38,397 nt of DNA from a virus. Under the pieces are notes generated by a model. It had not been told where the DNA came from. It saw only the letters and a program-made list of their open reading frames with translations, and ran no database searches. The position numbers and the translations under genes are program-made. The stretch's first letter is position 1, and the number at the start of each line of letters is the position of its first letter. Below are positions 31,422 through 38,374 of the stretch, one piece after another. The stretch covers positions 1 through 38,397 of IMG/VR virus record IMGVR_UViG_3300036861_000825; one strand, written 5' to 3'.

Positions 31422-32055
31422 CGAGAACCTCTGCGGCAACGTTGCCGTAGGTCCGGCCTGCCCGGCAGTTGCGAATGTTCCGTGCGTTGGTTGCGAAGCG
31501 CTGCGCCAGCACGGACGAGGACTCGCCCGACCGCAGGACCTCGAGAACATCATCGTGCGAGAGGTGCGCGCGGGCCTTCCTGCGCGCGTGCGCGCCAGGC
31601 AGATGGGCGAACGACTTGCCGCCCACGACGTCGCCGAGCTCGGCGGCGCCGATGGGGTACAGCAACGCGAGCTCGCGGACGGTTGAACCTGTTGCGTAGA
31701 GCGTGCGGATCGCGAGCACCTGACGATCCGTCAGCTTCGCGTTGGCGACCAGCTCACCGCGCGGTTGCCTGTTCCGACGCTTCTCGTGCATGTCGCGGTT
31801 GTTGTCGCCGCGAGTGCCGAGCCACAGGTGTCTCGGGTTGCAGCACGGGCGGTTGTCGCACGTGTGGAGCACGCAGAGGGGGCCCGGGTCGCCCTTCGCG
31901 AGCGTGTACGCGCGCCGATGCGTCAGCAGCGTACGCCAGCTGCCATCCACCTTGGCGTGACACTCGCCGTAGCCTTCGCCGCCGAGTCGACCGGTCCAAG
32001 GCCAGCAGGCGTCGTCGCCGCCGGACCGATCGACGCGCGCCCAGAAGTCCGTCAC
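31411..32055 (-). CDS. HNH endonuclease with C-terminal HTH repeats
   Basis: 214-residue HNH nuclease. The core CVLHTCDNRPCCNPRHLWLG (61-80) followed by TRGDNNRDM gives the HNH_3-type beta-beta-alpha metal motif (His64, Asn73, His76). The C-terminal half has two helix-turn-helix-like repeats (ELALLYPIGAAELGDVVGG and LAQRFATNARNIRNCRAG), typical of homing-type nucleases with NUMOD-like DNA-binding units. It starts at GTG 32055 inside the stop of the upstream gene and overlaps the next start. This tight coupling argues it is an established part of the operon, not a recent insertion. Confidence 0.85.
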   Translation of the reverse strand: MTDFWARVDRSGGDDACWPWTGRLGGEGYGECHAKVDGSWRTLLTHRRAYTLAKGDPGPLCVLHTCDNRPCCNPRHLWLGTRGDNNRDMHEKRRNRQPRGELVANAKLTDRQVLAIRTLYATGSTVRELALLYPIGAAELGDVVGGKSFAHLPGAHARRKARAHLSHDDVLEVLRSGESSSVLAQRFATNARNIRNCRAGRTYGNVAAEVLDAE

Positions 32056-32942
32056 TCGCCACCCCCACCCGGCAGGTCGACGTCGACGACGATCCCCTTC
32101 GTGTCCTCGAGGAGCGCCTTCGCCGTGCGCTGCTCGTCGTCGGTGAGTGCGACGAGCAGCGGCGCGGATCCGCCGAGCTCGGCGAGGCGCAGCTTCTGGT
32201 TGTAGAGGAACTCGACGACGTCGCCGTCGACGGAGGCGCTCACGACCGGGAACGCGCGGCCGGACGCACCGCCCTCACCGCGGCGCTTCTTCCGGCTCAG
32301 CGTGAGCATGAACGGCAGCCCGTAGACGGAGAAGCTTTCGAGGTGGAGCTGCTCGGCCTGCGTGCGCACGTGCTCGAAAAGGCCGTGCAGACTCGCGACG
32401 CTGTTCCACGATCCGGTCGTCCACTTCGTGAGCAGCGACGGGAGCGTCGAGCCCTCCTTCCATCGCGGGCGGAAGAGGAGGCGGCCGAACGGCTTGCACG
32501 GTGTCGGCCCGGACTTCCCGTTCACCATCGTCGGCTGCCGGAACGGACACTTCTCGTTCGGGCACGGGATGTCTTGGTACTCGCCGTCGATCCAGCGCTT
32601 CGCCGCGTGCCCGTTCCCGATGCACGTCGGCGCCTTTGCCGGATGCGGCGGGTAGCCCTGGAGCACCTGCGCTTTCAGGCTGTACGAGAAGGCCGCGTCG
32701 ACGTCGACGTGCACGATGTGGCCGCGGATGATGGTGCGGTGTTCGGGCTTCTCGTTGTTGAACGCAGCGAACGCAGGGTGGAGCGGACGCACGCCGTCGA
32801 CCTCGTTCGGGACGACGAAGTAGAAGCGGTCGTTGTCGACGGGCGCGCCGCGATCGCCCTTCCGGCCGATCGACAGGCAGCAACCGATCGGCTCGCGCGC
32901 GGTGAGCCCGTCGATCCCGCGGATGTCGGGGACGACGTTCAC
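32052..32942 (-). CDS. Gp3-like (recombination directionality factor-like) protein
   Basis: 296-residue protein resembling the Gp3-like family of phage proteins, annotated as recombination directionality factor-like. Features I recognise are the front region PIGCCLSIGRKGDRG, the four Cys (107, 127, 132, 149, with CPNEKCPF and CKPFGRLLF) that likely bind zinc, the TTGSWNSVASLHGLFEHV segment (about 175-192) and the strand-rich YGLPFMLTLSRKKRR. The name comes from phiC31 Gp3, which directs serine integrases. Here the integrase is of the tyrosine type, so another DNA-binding or recombination role is likely. It neighbours an HNH nuclease and a Cas4-like nuclease. GTG start is coupled. Confidence 0.65.
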   Translation of the reverse strand: MNVVPDIRGIDGLTAREPIGCCLSIGRKGDRGAPVDNDRFYFVVPNEVDGVRPLHPAFAAFNNEKPEHRTIIRGHIVHVDVDAAFSYSLKAQVLQGYPPHPAKAPTCIGNGHAAKRWIDGEYQDIPCPNEKCPFRQPTMVNGKSGPTPCKPFGRLLFRPRWKEGSTLPSLLTKWTTGSWNSVASLHGLFEHVRTQAEQLHLESFSVYGLPFMLTLSRKKRRGEGGASGRAFPVVSASVDGDVVEFLYNQKLRLAELGGSAPLLVALTDDEQRTAKALLEDTKGIVVDVDLPGGGGE

Positions 32943-33199
32943 GGCGCCTCGCCGAGCAGGTGCGACTCGTCGGCGACGAGGCATGCGCGGCACAGACGAT
33001 GCGGACCGTGGAGCGGGACCTGCCGGCCGCAGTCGGTGCAGCAGAGATCGCAGATGCCGTGGCTGTCGCCGACTACGCCCTGGCCGTCCTTCGTTGCGTA
33101 GACGCGCCGACACCAGTGGCAGACGCATCGGATGACGGTGCTGTTCTCGAGCTCGAGCGGCGTGACGTCGTCGAGGAGGATGTAGTCGACGTCGTTCAT
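32939..33199 (-). CDS. Multi-CxxC zinc-binding protein
   Basis: 86-residue protein from ATG 33199 (ATGA overlap). It has ten Cys arranged as CVCHWC, CDLCCTDC and CRAC (residues about 25-75), enough for two zinc sites. The N-terminus is acidic. Part of the leading block of small early genes. Not recognised beyond its Cys pattern. A GTG at 33205 would add two residues. Confidence 0.6.
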   Translation of the reverse strand: MNDVDYILLDDVTPLELENSTVIRCVCHWCRRVYATKDGQGVVGDSHGICDLCCTDCGRQVPLHGPHRLCRACLVADESHLLGEAP

Positions 33200-33402
33200 C
33201 GGCACTCCGCGAGCATCTCGCTCATGGTGCCGTCGCCTTCACGCTCGTCGAGGTACCGTTCGGCGCGCTTTGTCGCGCGCTCGAGCTGCTCCTCGTACGG
33301 GTCCTGGCAGACGCAGGGGATCCACTCGTCCGAGGGGACCGAGCGGAAGTGGATGCGGCCGGTGCCGTTGCAGATCGGGCAGATGACGACGAAGTTCGGC
33401 AT
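33196..33402 (-). CDS. Small DnaJ-type zinc-finger protein
   Basis: 68-residue protein from ATG 33402, overlapping the upstream gene's stop by one base; a GTG at 33405 is the alternative. CPICNGTGRI near the start is a DnaJ-like zinc-finger unit, with CVC later as the second half. The C-terminal half is a charged helix. Possibly a regulator or host-interaction protein. Confidence 0.6.
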   Translation of the reverse strand: MPNFVVICPICNGTGRIHFRSVPSDEWIPCVCQDPYEEQLERATKRAERYLDEREGDGTMSEMLAECR

Positions 33403-33611
33403 CACGCTTCACCCGCGGCGCGCTTCACGGCCTTCGCGAGGAGGGCGACGGTCGGCGCGCTGCAGACCTGTGCGAAGGAGCCGTCGGTCTGCTTCATCCA
33501 AACCGACCAGCTCGAGAATGGAACCACGACCCCGGCCAACCTCTGGTCGGCCCGAAGCTGGAATCGGCCGTCGATCGACTCGTGTACCCCCTCTGCCACG
33601 AACCGGAACAT
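33402..33611 (-). CDS. First early-left protein, 69 residues
   Basis: 69-residue protein, first gene of the leftward arm, ATG 33611 after AAGGAG. It is a mixed alpha/beta protein (FVAEGVHESIDGRF, LAGVVVPFSSWSVWMKQTDGSF, LLAKAVKRAAG). It lies right after promoter PL and its operator and would be made first after derepression. This is the position of antitermination or host take-over proteins in other phages, but no signature supports that here. Confidence 0.6.
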   Translation of the reverse strand: MFRFVAEGVHESIDGRFQLRADQRLAGVVVPFSSWSVWMKQTDGSFAQVCSAPTVALLAKAVKRAAGEA

Positions 33612-33620
33612 GGGCTCTCC

Positions 33621-33635
33621 TTAAGTGAGACTTAA
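33621..33635. promoter_or_regulatory. Operator OL1
   Basis: TTAAGTGAGACTTAA, a perfect 6+3+6 palindrome touching the PL -10 box and lying over the expected transcription start. It aligns with the operators at 33660, 34331 and 34369. Confidence 0.75.
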
Positions 33636-33663
33636 TGCTATTGAAGCCCTCCGGAGCGGTCAA
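33635..33663 (-). promoter_or_regulatory. PL, leftward early promoter
   Basis: Read on the minus strand, TTGACC (33663-33658), a 17-bp spacer and TAGCAT (33640-33635) form a good sigma-70-type promoter for the leftward early operon. It is identical in both boxes and spacer length to PR on the other side of the repressor gene. Confidence 0.8.
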
Positions 33664-33674
33664 GGGAAACTTTA
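33660..33674. promoter_or_regulatory. Operator OL2
   Basis: TCAAGGGAAACTTTA, the 15-bp operator overlapping the PL -35 box. Its complement TAAAGTTTCCCTTGA differs from the OR1 complement in only a few positions. Confidence 0.7.
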
Positions 33675-33687
33675 GATTTTCTCGCTG

Positions 33688-33707
33688 ACCTGTACGACCG
33701 TTCAGGT
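33688..33707. promoter_or_regulatory. 20-bp near-perfect palindrome
   Basis: ACCTGTACGACCGTTCAGGT has arms ACCTG-ACG and CGT-CAGGT with one mismatch pair. It is unrelated to the 15-bp operators, and lies between PL and a small plus-strand gene, so it may be the site of a different dimeric regulator. Confidence 0.5.
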
Positions 33708-33737
33708 GAAGGTGTCAGATCTCAAGGGAAGCAAACG

Positions 33738-33932
33738 GTGGCTCGCGTCCTGCCGTTCCCAGCGAAGCGCCGCGACGACCCTTACGAGGTCGAGCGCCTT
33801 CGTACGTCTCTGGCCGCGCGCGTCGTGCGGATGAATGCGTACGAGCTGCGCCTGCTGGAGGCGGCGCTCGGGATGCTGCTGCCGTGCGTCGAGCCGGGCA
33901 GCGTGCCTACCGGCGACGGCTCTTCTTCGTAG
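33738..33932 (+). CDS. Small plus-strand protein in immunity region
   Basis: 64-residue protein from GTG 33738 after AAGGGA (33724-33729). N-terminus is basic (ARVLPFPAKRRDDPYEVERLR) and the middle helical (NAYELRLLEAALGMLL); the end is Gly/Ser-rich. It runs against the repressor gene and overlaps its 3' end by 26 bases, so its transcript would be antisense to the end of that gene. A small regulator is possible. A 20-bp palindrome lies just upstream. No family recognised. Confidence 0.5.
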   Translation: MARVLPFPAKRRDDPYEVERLRTSLAARVVRMNAYELRLLEAALGMLLPCVEPGSVPTGDGSSS

Positions 33933-34305
33933 GCTTCGCGGGGCGCATCGGAATCGGCGGCGTGACCGGAACGGGTTCGGGCGCCGGCGGCAGGTTCCGC
34001 GTCATCTCGGCCATTTTGATCGACTGCATCACGAGCGAGCGAGCTTCGACGTCGATCCAAGGGAGGAGGTCGGCGAGGCGCTGAACGAGCTCGGCATCGT
34101 GCGCCGGAACGATCTCCATGACCAGGGCGGCGTCGATCGCCTTGCAGTAGGCCTCGAGGTTCTTCAGCCGGGAGACGTTCTCGCCGCGCTCGAAATTCGA
34201 GATGGCGGCCGCCGTTTTCCCGACGTTCGCGCCCACAGCTTCCTGACTCATGCCACGGGCGCGCCGGAGCTCCTCGAAGCGAGAACGCAGGCGGACCCAG
34301 TCCAT
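33907..34305 (-). CDS. CI-like XRE-family repressor
   Basis: 132-residue repressor with an N-terminal XRE helix-turn-helix (about residues 5-58: GMSQEAVGANVGKTAAAISNFERGENVSRLKNLEAYCKAI, written here in two overlapping parts as MSQEAVGANVG and AAAISNFERG). It has a helical middle and a Pro-rich, basic C-terminal tail. There is no LexA-like S24 peptidase domain, so it should not be self-cleaved in an SOS response. The gene lies between PL and PR operators and is divergent to the Cro-like gene. ATG 34305 is preferred; ATG 34329 would add eight residues. Confidence 0.8.
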   Translation of the reverse strand: MDWVRLRSRFEELRRARGMSQEAVGANVGKTAAAISNFERGENVSRLKNLEAYCKAIDAALVMEIVPAHDAELVQRLADLLPWIDVEARSLVMQSIKMAEMTRNLPPAPEPVPVTPPIPMRPAKPTKKSRRR

Positions 34306-34330
34306 TCGCGGGGCATAGCAGGCCGTCATC

Positions 34331-34345
34331 CAAAGTTGGCCTTGA
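34331..34345. promoter_or_regulatory. Operator OR2
   Basis: CAAAGTTGGCCTTGA, the 15-bp operator upstream of and overlapping the PR -35 box. Together with flanking bases it matches the OL2 side as ATCYAAAGTTNNCCTTGACC (17 of 20 positions). This is the weakest of the four sites. Confidence 0.6.
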
Positions 34346-34370
34346 CCATACCCGAGTGCTCACATAGCAT
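34342..34370 (+). promoter_or_regulatory. PR, rightward early promoter
   Basis: TTGACC (34342-34347), a 17-bp spacer and TAGCAT (34365-34370). It is followed by operator OR1 and the ribosome site AAGAAGG of the Cro-like gene. Boxes and spacing are the same as at PL. Confidence 0.8.
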
Positions 34371-34383
34371 AAGTGAAACTTTA
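34369..34383. promoter_or_regulatory. Operator OR1
   Basis: ATAAGTGAAACTTTA, the 15-bp operator overlapping the end of the PR -10 box and the expected start site. The core AAGT-GAA-ACTT is palindromic and matches OL1 in position and form. Confidence 0.75.
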
Positions 34384-34394
34384 AAGAAGGCCCG

Positions 34395-34625
34395 ATGGTC
34401 CTACCCGACCTCATCCGCGTGAAGAGCTTCGCTCACGGCTACGAAACGCCGGCGCAGCTCCACAAGGCGTTGATCGATGCCGGCGCAGAGCTCACGTACG
34501 AGGCCGTCTACCAATGGTGGACGGGGAAGGCCCGGCCCGAGCGACACGCGACCGCGCTCGTCGAGCTCCTCGAGTTCACCGACAAGGAGCGCCTGCTCCT
34601 CTACGAGCTGCCGCTCGCCGCCTGA
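34395..34625 (+). CDS. Cro-like helix-turn-helix protein
   Basis: 76-residue protein at the PR start, ATG 34395 after AAGAAGG. A Cro-like DNA-binding core can be seen: ETPAQLHKALIDAG, then the recognition region LTYEAVYQWWTG. It lies divergent from the repressor gene with shared operators, so it probably shuts repressor synthesis or PR at lytic entry. It has no extra domains. Confidence 0.75.
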   Translation: MVLPDLIRVKSFAHGYETPAQLHKALIDAGAELTYEAVYQWWTGKARPERHATALVELLEFTDKERLLLYELPLAA

Positions 34626-34670
34626 CACCCCCGCCGTTTCTCCTGCCACGTCCCGCCGTCGAGGTCCCCC

Positions 34671-34763
34671 ATGCCGTCTGTTCAACCGCTGCCCGATCGT
34701 CTCGAACAGCTCCGCACCATGCTGTGGGACGCGGCCGCCATCGTCGACCCGCCCGCGGCGTAG
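34671..34763 (+). CDS. Small ORF before the helicase, 30 residues
   Basis: 30-codon ORF from ATG 34671 with GAGG 10 bases upstream, ending three bases before the helicase ATG. It encodes a helix-like PLPDRLEQLRTMLWDAAAIV. Third positions are GC-rich. It could be a small early protein or a translated leader for the helicase. The rest of 34626-34766 shows nothing else. Confidence 0.4.
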   Translation: MPSVQPLPDRLEQLRTMLWDAAAIVDPPAA

Positions 34764-34766
34764 ATC

Positions 34767-36254
34767 ATGGACCCGTGGTCCGGCGCGCCGTGGGAGCCGC
34801 GCCGCTGGCAGAAGGAATGCCTCCCCGTGCTCGTTGATGCACTGAAGGCCGGTCGTCGACCGGTCGTGTCCGCCGTCATGGGGTCCGGGAAGTCGATCCT
34901 CCAGACCGAGCTCGCATGGCTCGCGTCCTTCAAGGCCGCCGGGCGTGCGATCGTCTTCGTGGTGCCGTCGCAGCACCTCGTGCGACAGCTCGCCTCCACG
35001 ATGCGTCACCGTCTCGGGCGCGCGAACGTCGGCATGTTCTACGCGGAGACGAAGGAGGCCTACGCGGCCGTGGTGATCTGCTGCGCGGCGTCGCTCTCGG
35101 CGCTCCAGGAGGAGCTCGAGCGGCGGGGGCGCACCGTCGCGCTGCTCGTGATCGACGAGTGCCACAAGTCGGAGGCCGAGCAGGTCCTCGACGTCGTCCC
35201 GAAGCTGAAGCCCATCCTCACGTGCGGGTTCACGGCGACGCCGTTCCGCTCGTGCGAGGCGGAGACGCTGACCCTCTTCACCGACATCGTCTACCGGTAC
35301 ACGCTCGCCGACGCGCTCGAGGACCGCGTGCTCGTCCCGTTCGTCGTGCACGGGTGGAACGGCGACGGCGAGGCCGACACCGATCGCGTGTGCACCGAGC
35401 TCATCCAGCTACACGGCGATGGGCCCGGGATCGCCTCGGCGCTGTCGATCGAGGACGCGGAGGCCTACGCGGAGAAGCTCCGGGTCGCGGGGATCCCGGC
35501 CGCGTCCATCCACTCGAAGCTCGGGCGCGCCGAGCGGGACGGTCGCATCGAAGCGCTGCGGAAGGGCGAGCTCCGCGCACTCGTGCACGTCTCGCTGCTG
35601 GCCGAGGGGGTCGACTTCCCGTGGCTCCGCTGGCTCTGCATGCGGCGCCCCGTGTCCGCGCGCGTTCGGTTCATGCAGGAGCTCGGCCGCGTGCTCCGCT
35701 CCTGCGAGGGGAAGCGATCGGCGGTGGTCATCGACCCGCACGATCTGGTGGGCGTCCACGGGCTCCAACACGCCGCAGCCCTCGGTGAGGCGCTCGAGCG
35801 CGAGGCGGCCGACGCCGAACGGAAAGGGAAGGGCCCGGGCTTCGGCGATCCGCGCGAGATGCCCGAACCCGTCGCCATCGCCGAAGCCACCAGGTGGGCG
35901 CGGTCGCTCCTGCTCGCGCTGCAGGCGGCGGGGCTCGCGCCGCAGGACCAGGTCCAGGGCCGACGGTGGCGGACCCAGGGCCCGACCCAGCGACAGGTCG
36001 AGGTCGCCGTGAAGATGAAGTGGGCGACGCGGTATCTTCCGGCGGTTCACCGCGAGGCAGTGAAGGTGCTCATCGATCGCGCCCCTGAGCTCCAGCGCGG
36101 AGCCGTGTCGGACCTGCTGTCAACGCTGTTCGCGGTGGCGGACGCCTCGAAGGAGGCCCGCGCGAATCGCGCCCACTGGCTGTGGCCGAGCGGCCTCGAG
36201 GTGCCGCCGGCGCCGGAAGGCGTGTTCGAGCTGCTCCGGAGCGCAGCGGCATGA
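34767..36254 (+). CDS. SF2 (DEAD/DEAH-like) helicase
   Basis: 495-residue superfamily 2 helicase. Walker A SAVMGSGKS (35-43), the DECH motif II (130-133), TATP motif III (156-159), a motif V region LLAEGVDFPWL and motif VI QELGRVLR are all visible, with two RecA-like domains in the first 320 residues. The C-terminal third is helical and may bind DNA or a partner. It probably opens the phage origin or remodels DNA during replication. Its stop overlaps the start of the replication protein (ATGA), so the two are made together. No DNA polymerase is encoded in this window. Confidence 0.85.
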   Translation: MDPWSGAPWEPRRWQKECLPVLVDALKAGRRPVVSAVMGSGKSILQTELAWLASFKAAGRAIVFVVPSQHLVRQLASTMRHRLGRANVGMFYAETKEAYAAVVICCAASLSALQEELERRGRTVALLVIDECHKSEAEQVLDVVPKLKPILTCGFTATPFRSCEAETLTLFTDIVYRYTLADALEDRVLVPFVVHGWNGDGEADTDRVCTELIQLHGDGPGIASALSIEDAEAYAEKLRVAGIPAASIHSKLGRAERDGRIEALRKGELRALVHVSLLAEGVDFPWLRWLCMRRPVSARVRFMQELGRVLRSCEGKRSAVVIDPHDLVGVHGLQHAAALGEALEREAADAERKGKGPGFGDPREMPEPVAIAEATRWARSLLLALQAAGLAPQDQVQGRRWRTQGPTQRQVEVAVKMKWATRYLPAVHREAVKVLIDRAPELQRGAVSDLLSTLFAVADASKEARANRAHWLWPSGLEVPPAPEGVFELLRSAAA

Positions 36255-38092
36255 GCAAGGTCGCCGAGCTCGAGCGGTCGCTCCTCGGCGCTCTCCTTGT
36301 GGATCCTGCCCGCCTCGACGAGCTGGGCACGCTCAAGCCCGAGCACTTCGACCGCGACCATCACCGTCGGCTCTTCGAGCTTCTGCTCGAGCTGCGACGC
36401 GCCGGGAAGGGGATCGACCTCACGCTCGTCGTCGAGGAGATCGGGCGCCGCGGCGCGGACGACTACGGCGGGGTCGCGTTCGTGGTGCAGCTCGGGGACA
36501 ACGTTCCCAGCACCGAGAACCTCGCCTACTACGCGAAGCAGATCCGGGGTGCGTCGAACAAGCGCGCCATCCGGCACGCCGCCCGCGAGCTCGAGCACGC
36601 CGCGGCGAACGGGCACGACCCCGAGGACGTGGTCGCGATGGCGCGAGCCCTCGCGCAGATTGCGATCAACGACGAGTGGCCTACACCGCAACCGCTGATG
36701 GCTCCTCGGCCTCCGTTCCCTGTTCAGTGTCTGCCGAGCTGGGCGTGCGACTTCGCGTGCGCGCTCGCCGAGGCCATCCAGGTGCCGCTCGACCTCGCCG
36801 GCGTCGGCGTGCTGTCGGCGATGGCGACGGCGGTGCGCGGCCGCACCATCCTCGACGTGACACCCGACTGGCGCGAGCTCCTCACGCTCTACACGATCAC
36901 GGCGCTCCCGAGCGGGGAGCGGAAGTCGCCCGTGTTCGCCGCGCTCACGCGCCCCATCTGGCACTGGCTCAGCACCGAGAACGACCGCATGAAGGTCGAC
37001 GTCGCGATCAACGAGTCGATGCGTCGCGTGCTCAAGAAGCGCGTCGACGCGCTCGAGAAGAAGAGCTCGAAGTCTGGTGACCCCGAGGTGAAGGCCGAGC
37101 TCGACGCCGCCGTGAAGGAGCTCGATGCGCTTCCCGTGCTGCGCGTGCCGCGCGTCACCGTCGACGACGTCACCTACGAGAAGGCCGCTGACCTGCTCGT
37201 GCAGCACAGCTTCATCGCGGTCGTCGCCGAGGAGTCGGGCATCTTCGACACGATGGGCGGGCTCTACCACGGGGGCACCGAGCGGCTCGACCTGTTCCTC
37301 AAGGGCCACGACGGCTCGCCGCATACGGTCGACCGCGTCAGCCGTCCGAACACGCTCATCAAGAGCGCGAGGATGGGCTTCTTCCTCAGCGTGCAGCGCT
37401 ACGTCATCGAGGCGTTGTCGAAGCAGGAGGGGTTCATGGGGAAGGGGATCCTGCCGCGGTTCCTCTTCTCGATCCCCGACTCACTCGTCGGGTCTCGTCG
37501 AGCGGATCCGACCGCGCTCCCCGAGGGCCTGAAGGCGACGTACGGCAGGCGCATCCAGGAGACGCTGTCGTCGCAGTCGATCTCAGCGAGGATTCGTCTC
37601 ACCCCGCAGGCGGAGGAGCTACGGCAAGTCGCGAGCGTCGAGCTCGAGCCGCGGTTCCGTACCGACCTCGCCGAGATGGTTCCATGGTCGGCGAAGATGC
37701 TCGGCCGCACGCTGCGCATCGCCGGCATCTTCCACCTCTACGCGAACCGCGGACACGACGACGTGCTCCAGGAGGACCTCGAGCGAGCGCTCGGACTGCA
37801 GGAGTACTTCATCGCGCACGCGAAGGTCGCCCACGGGCTCATCGCGCAGGGGCACACGACGGACGCCGAGCGTGTGCTCGACTGGATCCGCCGCAACCAG
37901 TGGCGCGCGATCTCGGTTCGCGACGTGCGGCGAGGTCTTCGTTGGCGATCGAATGACCAGGCCTGGGCGGCCGTGAGCCGGTTGCTCGACCTCGGCTACC
38001 TGCGACGCATCGACGTGCCTCCGACGGGGCGTGGCGGAATGCCGCACGCGATCTACATCCCGCACCCGTCCATCGTCGCCGACGCGCACTGA
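36251..38092 (+). CDS. DnaB_N/DUF3987 replication protein
   Basis: 613-residue replication protein. Residues about 1-110 are a DnaB N-terminal domain (ELERSLLGALLVDP, LKPEHFDRDHHRRLFELLLEL, LAYYAKQIRGASNKRAI). Residues about 135-480 resemble DUF3987: a degenerate P-loop LPSGERKSP (about 218-226), VVAEESGIF (about 319-327) and later FMGKGILPRFLF. Residues about 545-600 look like a winged helix (AERVLDWIRRNQWRAISVRD and LLDLGYLRRI). It likely recruits or acts as the helicase-primase core at the origin. It borders a non-coding region of nested inverted repeats. DnaB_N joined to DUF3987 without a RecA-type DnaB motor is the odd feature. Confidence 0.7.
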   Translation: MSKVAELERSLLGALLVDPARLDELGTLKPEHFDRDHHRRLFELLLELRRAGKGIDLTLVVEEIGRRGADDYGGVAFVVQLGDNVPSTENLAYYAKQIRGASNKRAIRHAARELEHAAANGHDPEDVVAMARALAQIAINDEWPTPQPLMAPRPPFPVQCLPSWACDFACALAEAIQVPLDLAGVGVLSAMATAVRGRTILDVTPDWRELLTLYTITALPSGERKSPVFAALTRPIWHWLSTENDRMKVDVAINESMRRVLKKRVDALEKKSSKSGDPEVKAELDAAVKELDALPVLRVPRVTVDDVTYEKAADLLVQHSFIAVVAEESGIFDTMGGLYHGGTERLDLFLKGHDGSPHTVDRVSRPNTLIKSARMGFFLSVQRYVIEALSKQEGFMGKGILPRFLFSIPDSLVGSRRADPTALPEGLKATYGRRIQETLSSQSISARIRLTPQAEELRQVASVELEPRFRTDLAEMVPWSAKMLGRTLRIAGIFHLYANRGHDDVLQEDLERALGLQEYFIAHAKVAHGLIAQGHTTDAERVLDWIRRNQWRAISVRDVRRGLRWRSNDQAWAAVSRLLDLGYLRRIDVPPTGRGGMPHAIYIPHPSIVADAH

Positions 38093-38374
38093 GGTTCTGT
38101 CGGCGCCTGTCGGCGGGTGTCGACGGGGGTGTCGACACCCGAGAGCATGCGTTTGCGGCTGCGATGCGCGCGAATCATGGGGGTTCTGTCGACGGATCCG
38201 GGGGTCCGATCTCGCGTTCACGTGCACGGATCGAAAACGCGATCGCGAAAGCGCGAATGCGTCGACAGAACCTTCGCACGACGGGCGATAGAGAGAGAAT
38301 GATTACCTTTCTTCCTACCGTTTGGCTGCGGTGGGGTTCTGTCGACACCCCCGTCGACACCCGCCGACAGAACC
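38093..38374. repeat. Nested inverted repeats, candidate origin region
   Basis: Non-coding tail of the window. Copy A (38093-38140) holds four TGTCGRC units starting at 38098, 38108, 38118 and 38130, a spacing of 10, 10 and 12 bp. Copy D (38335-38374) has GGTTCTGTCG 38335-38344 paired with CGACAGAACC 38365-38374 and is an inverted match of A. Between them GGTTCTGTCGAC (38182-38193) and GTCGACAGAACC (38261-38272) form a 12-bp inverted repeat across 67 bp. An AT-rich stretch near 38287-38323 lies inside. Position next to the replication genes favours an origin or partition site. Bases 38375-38397 show no gene. Confidence 0.65.

Noticed and set aside
32052-32942. Gp3-like protein as a true directionality factor of the integrase
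   Set aside because: The known directionality role of Gp3 is with serine integrases, whereas this phage has a tyrosine recombinase, and an excisionase-like gene lies next to int. The family name is kept but not the function.
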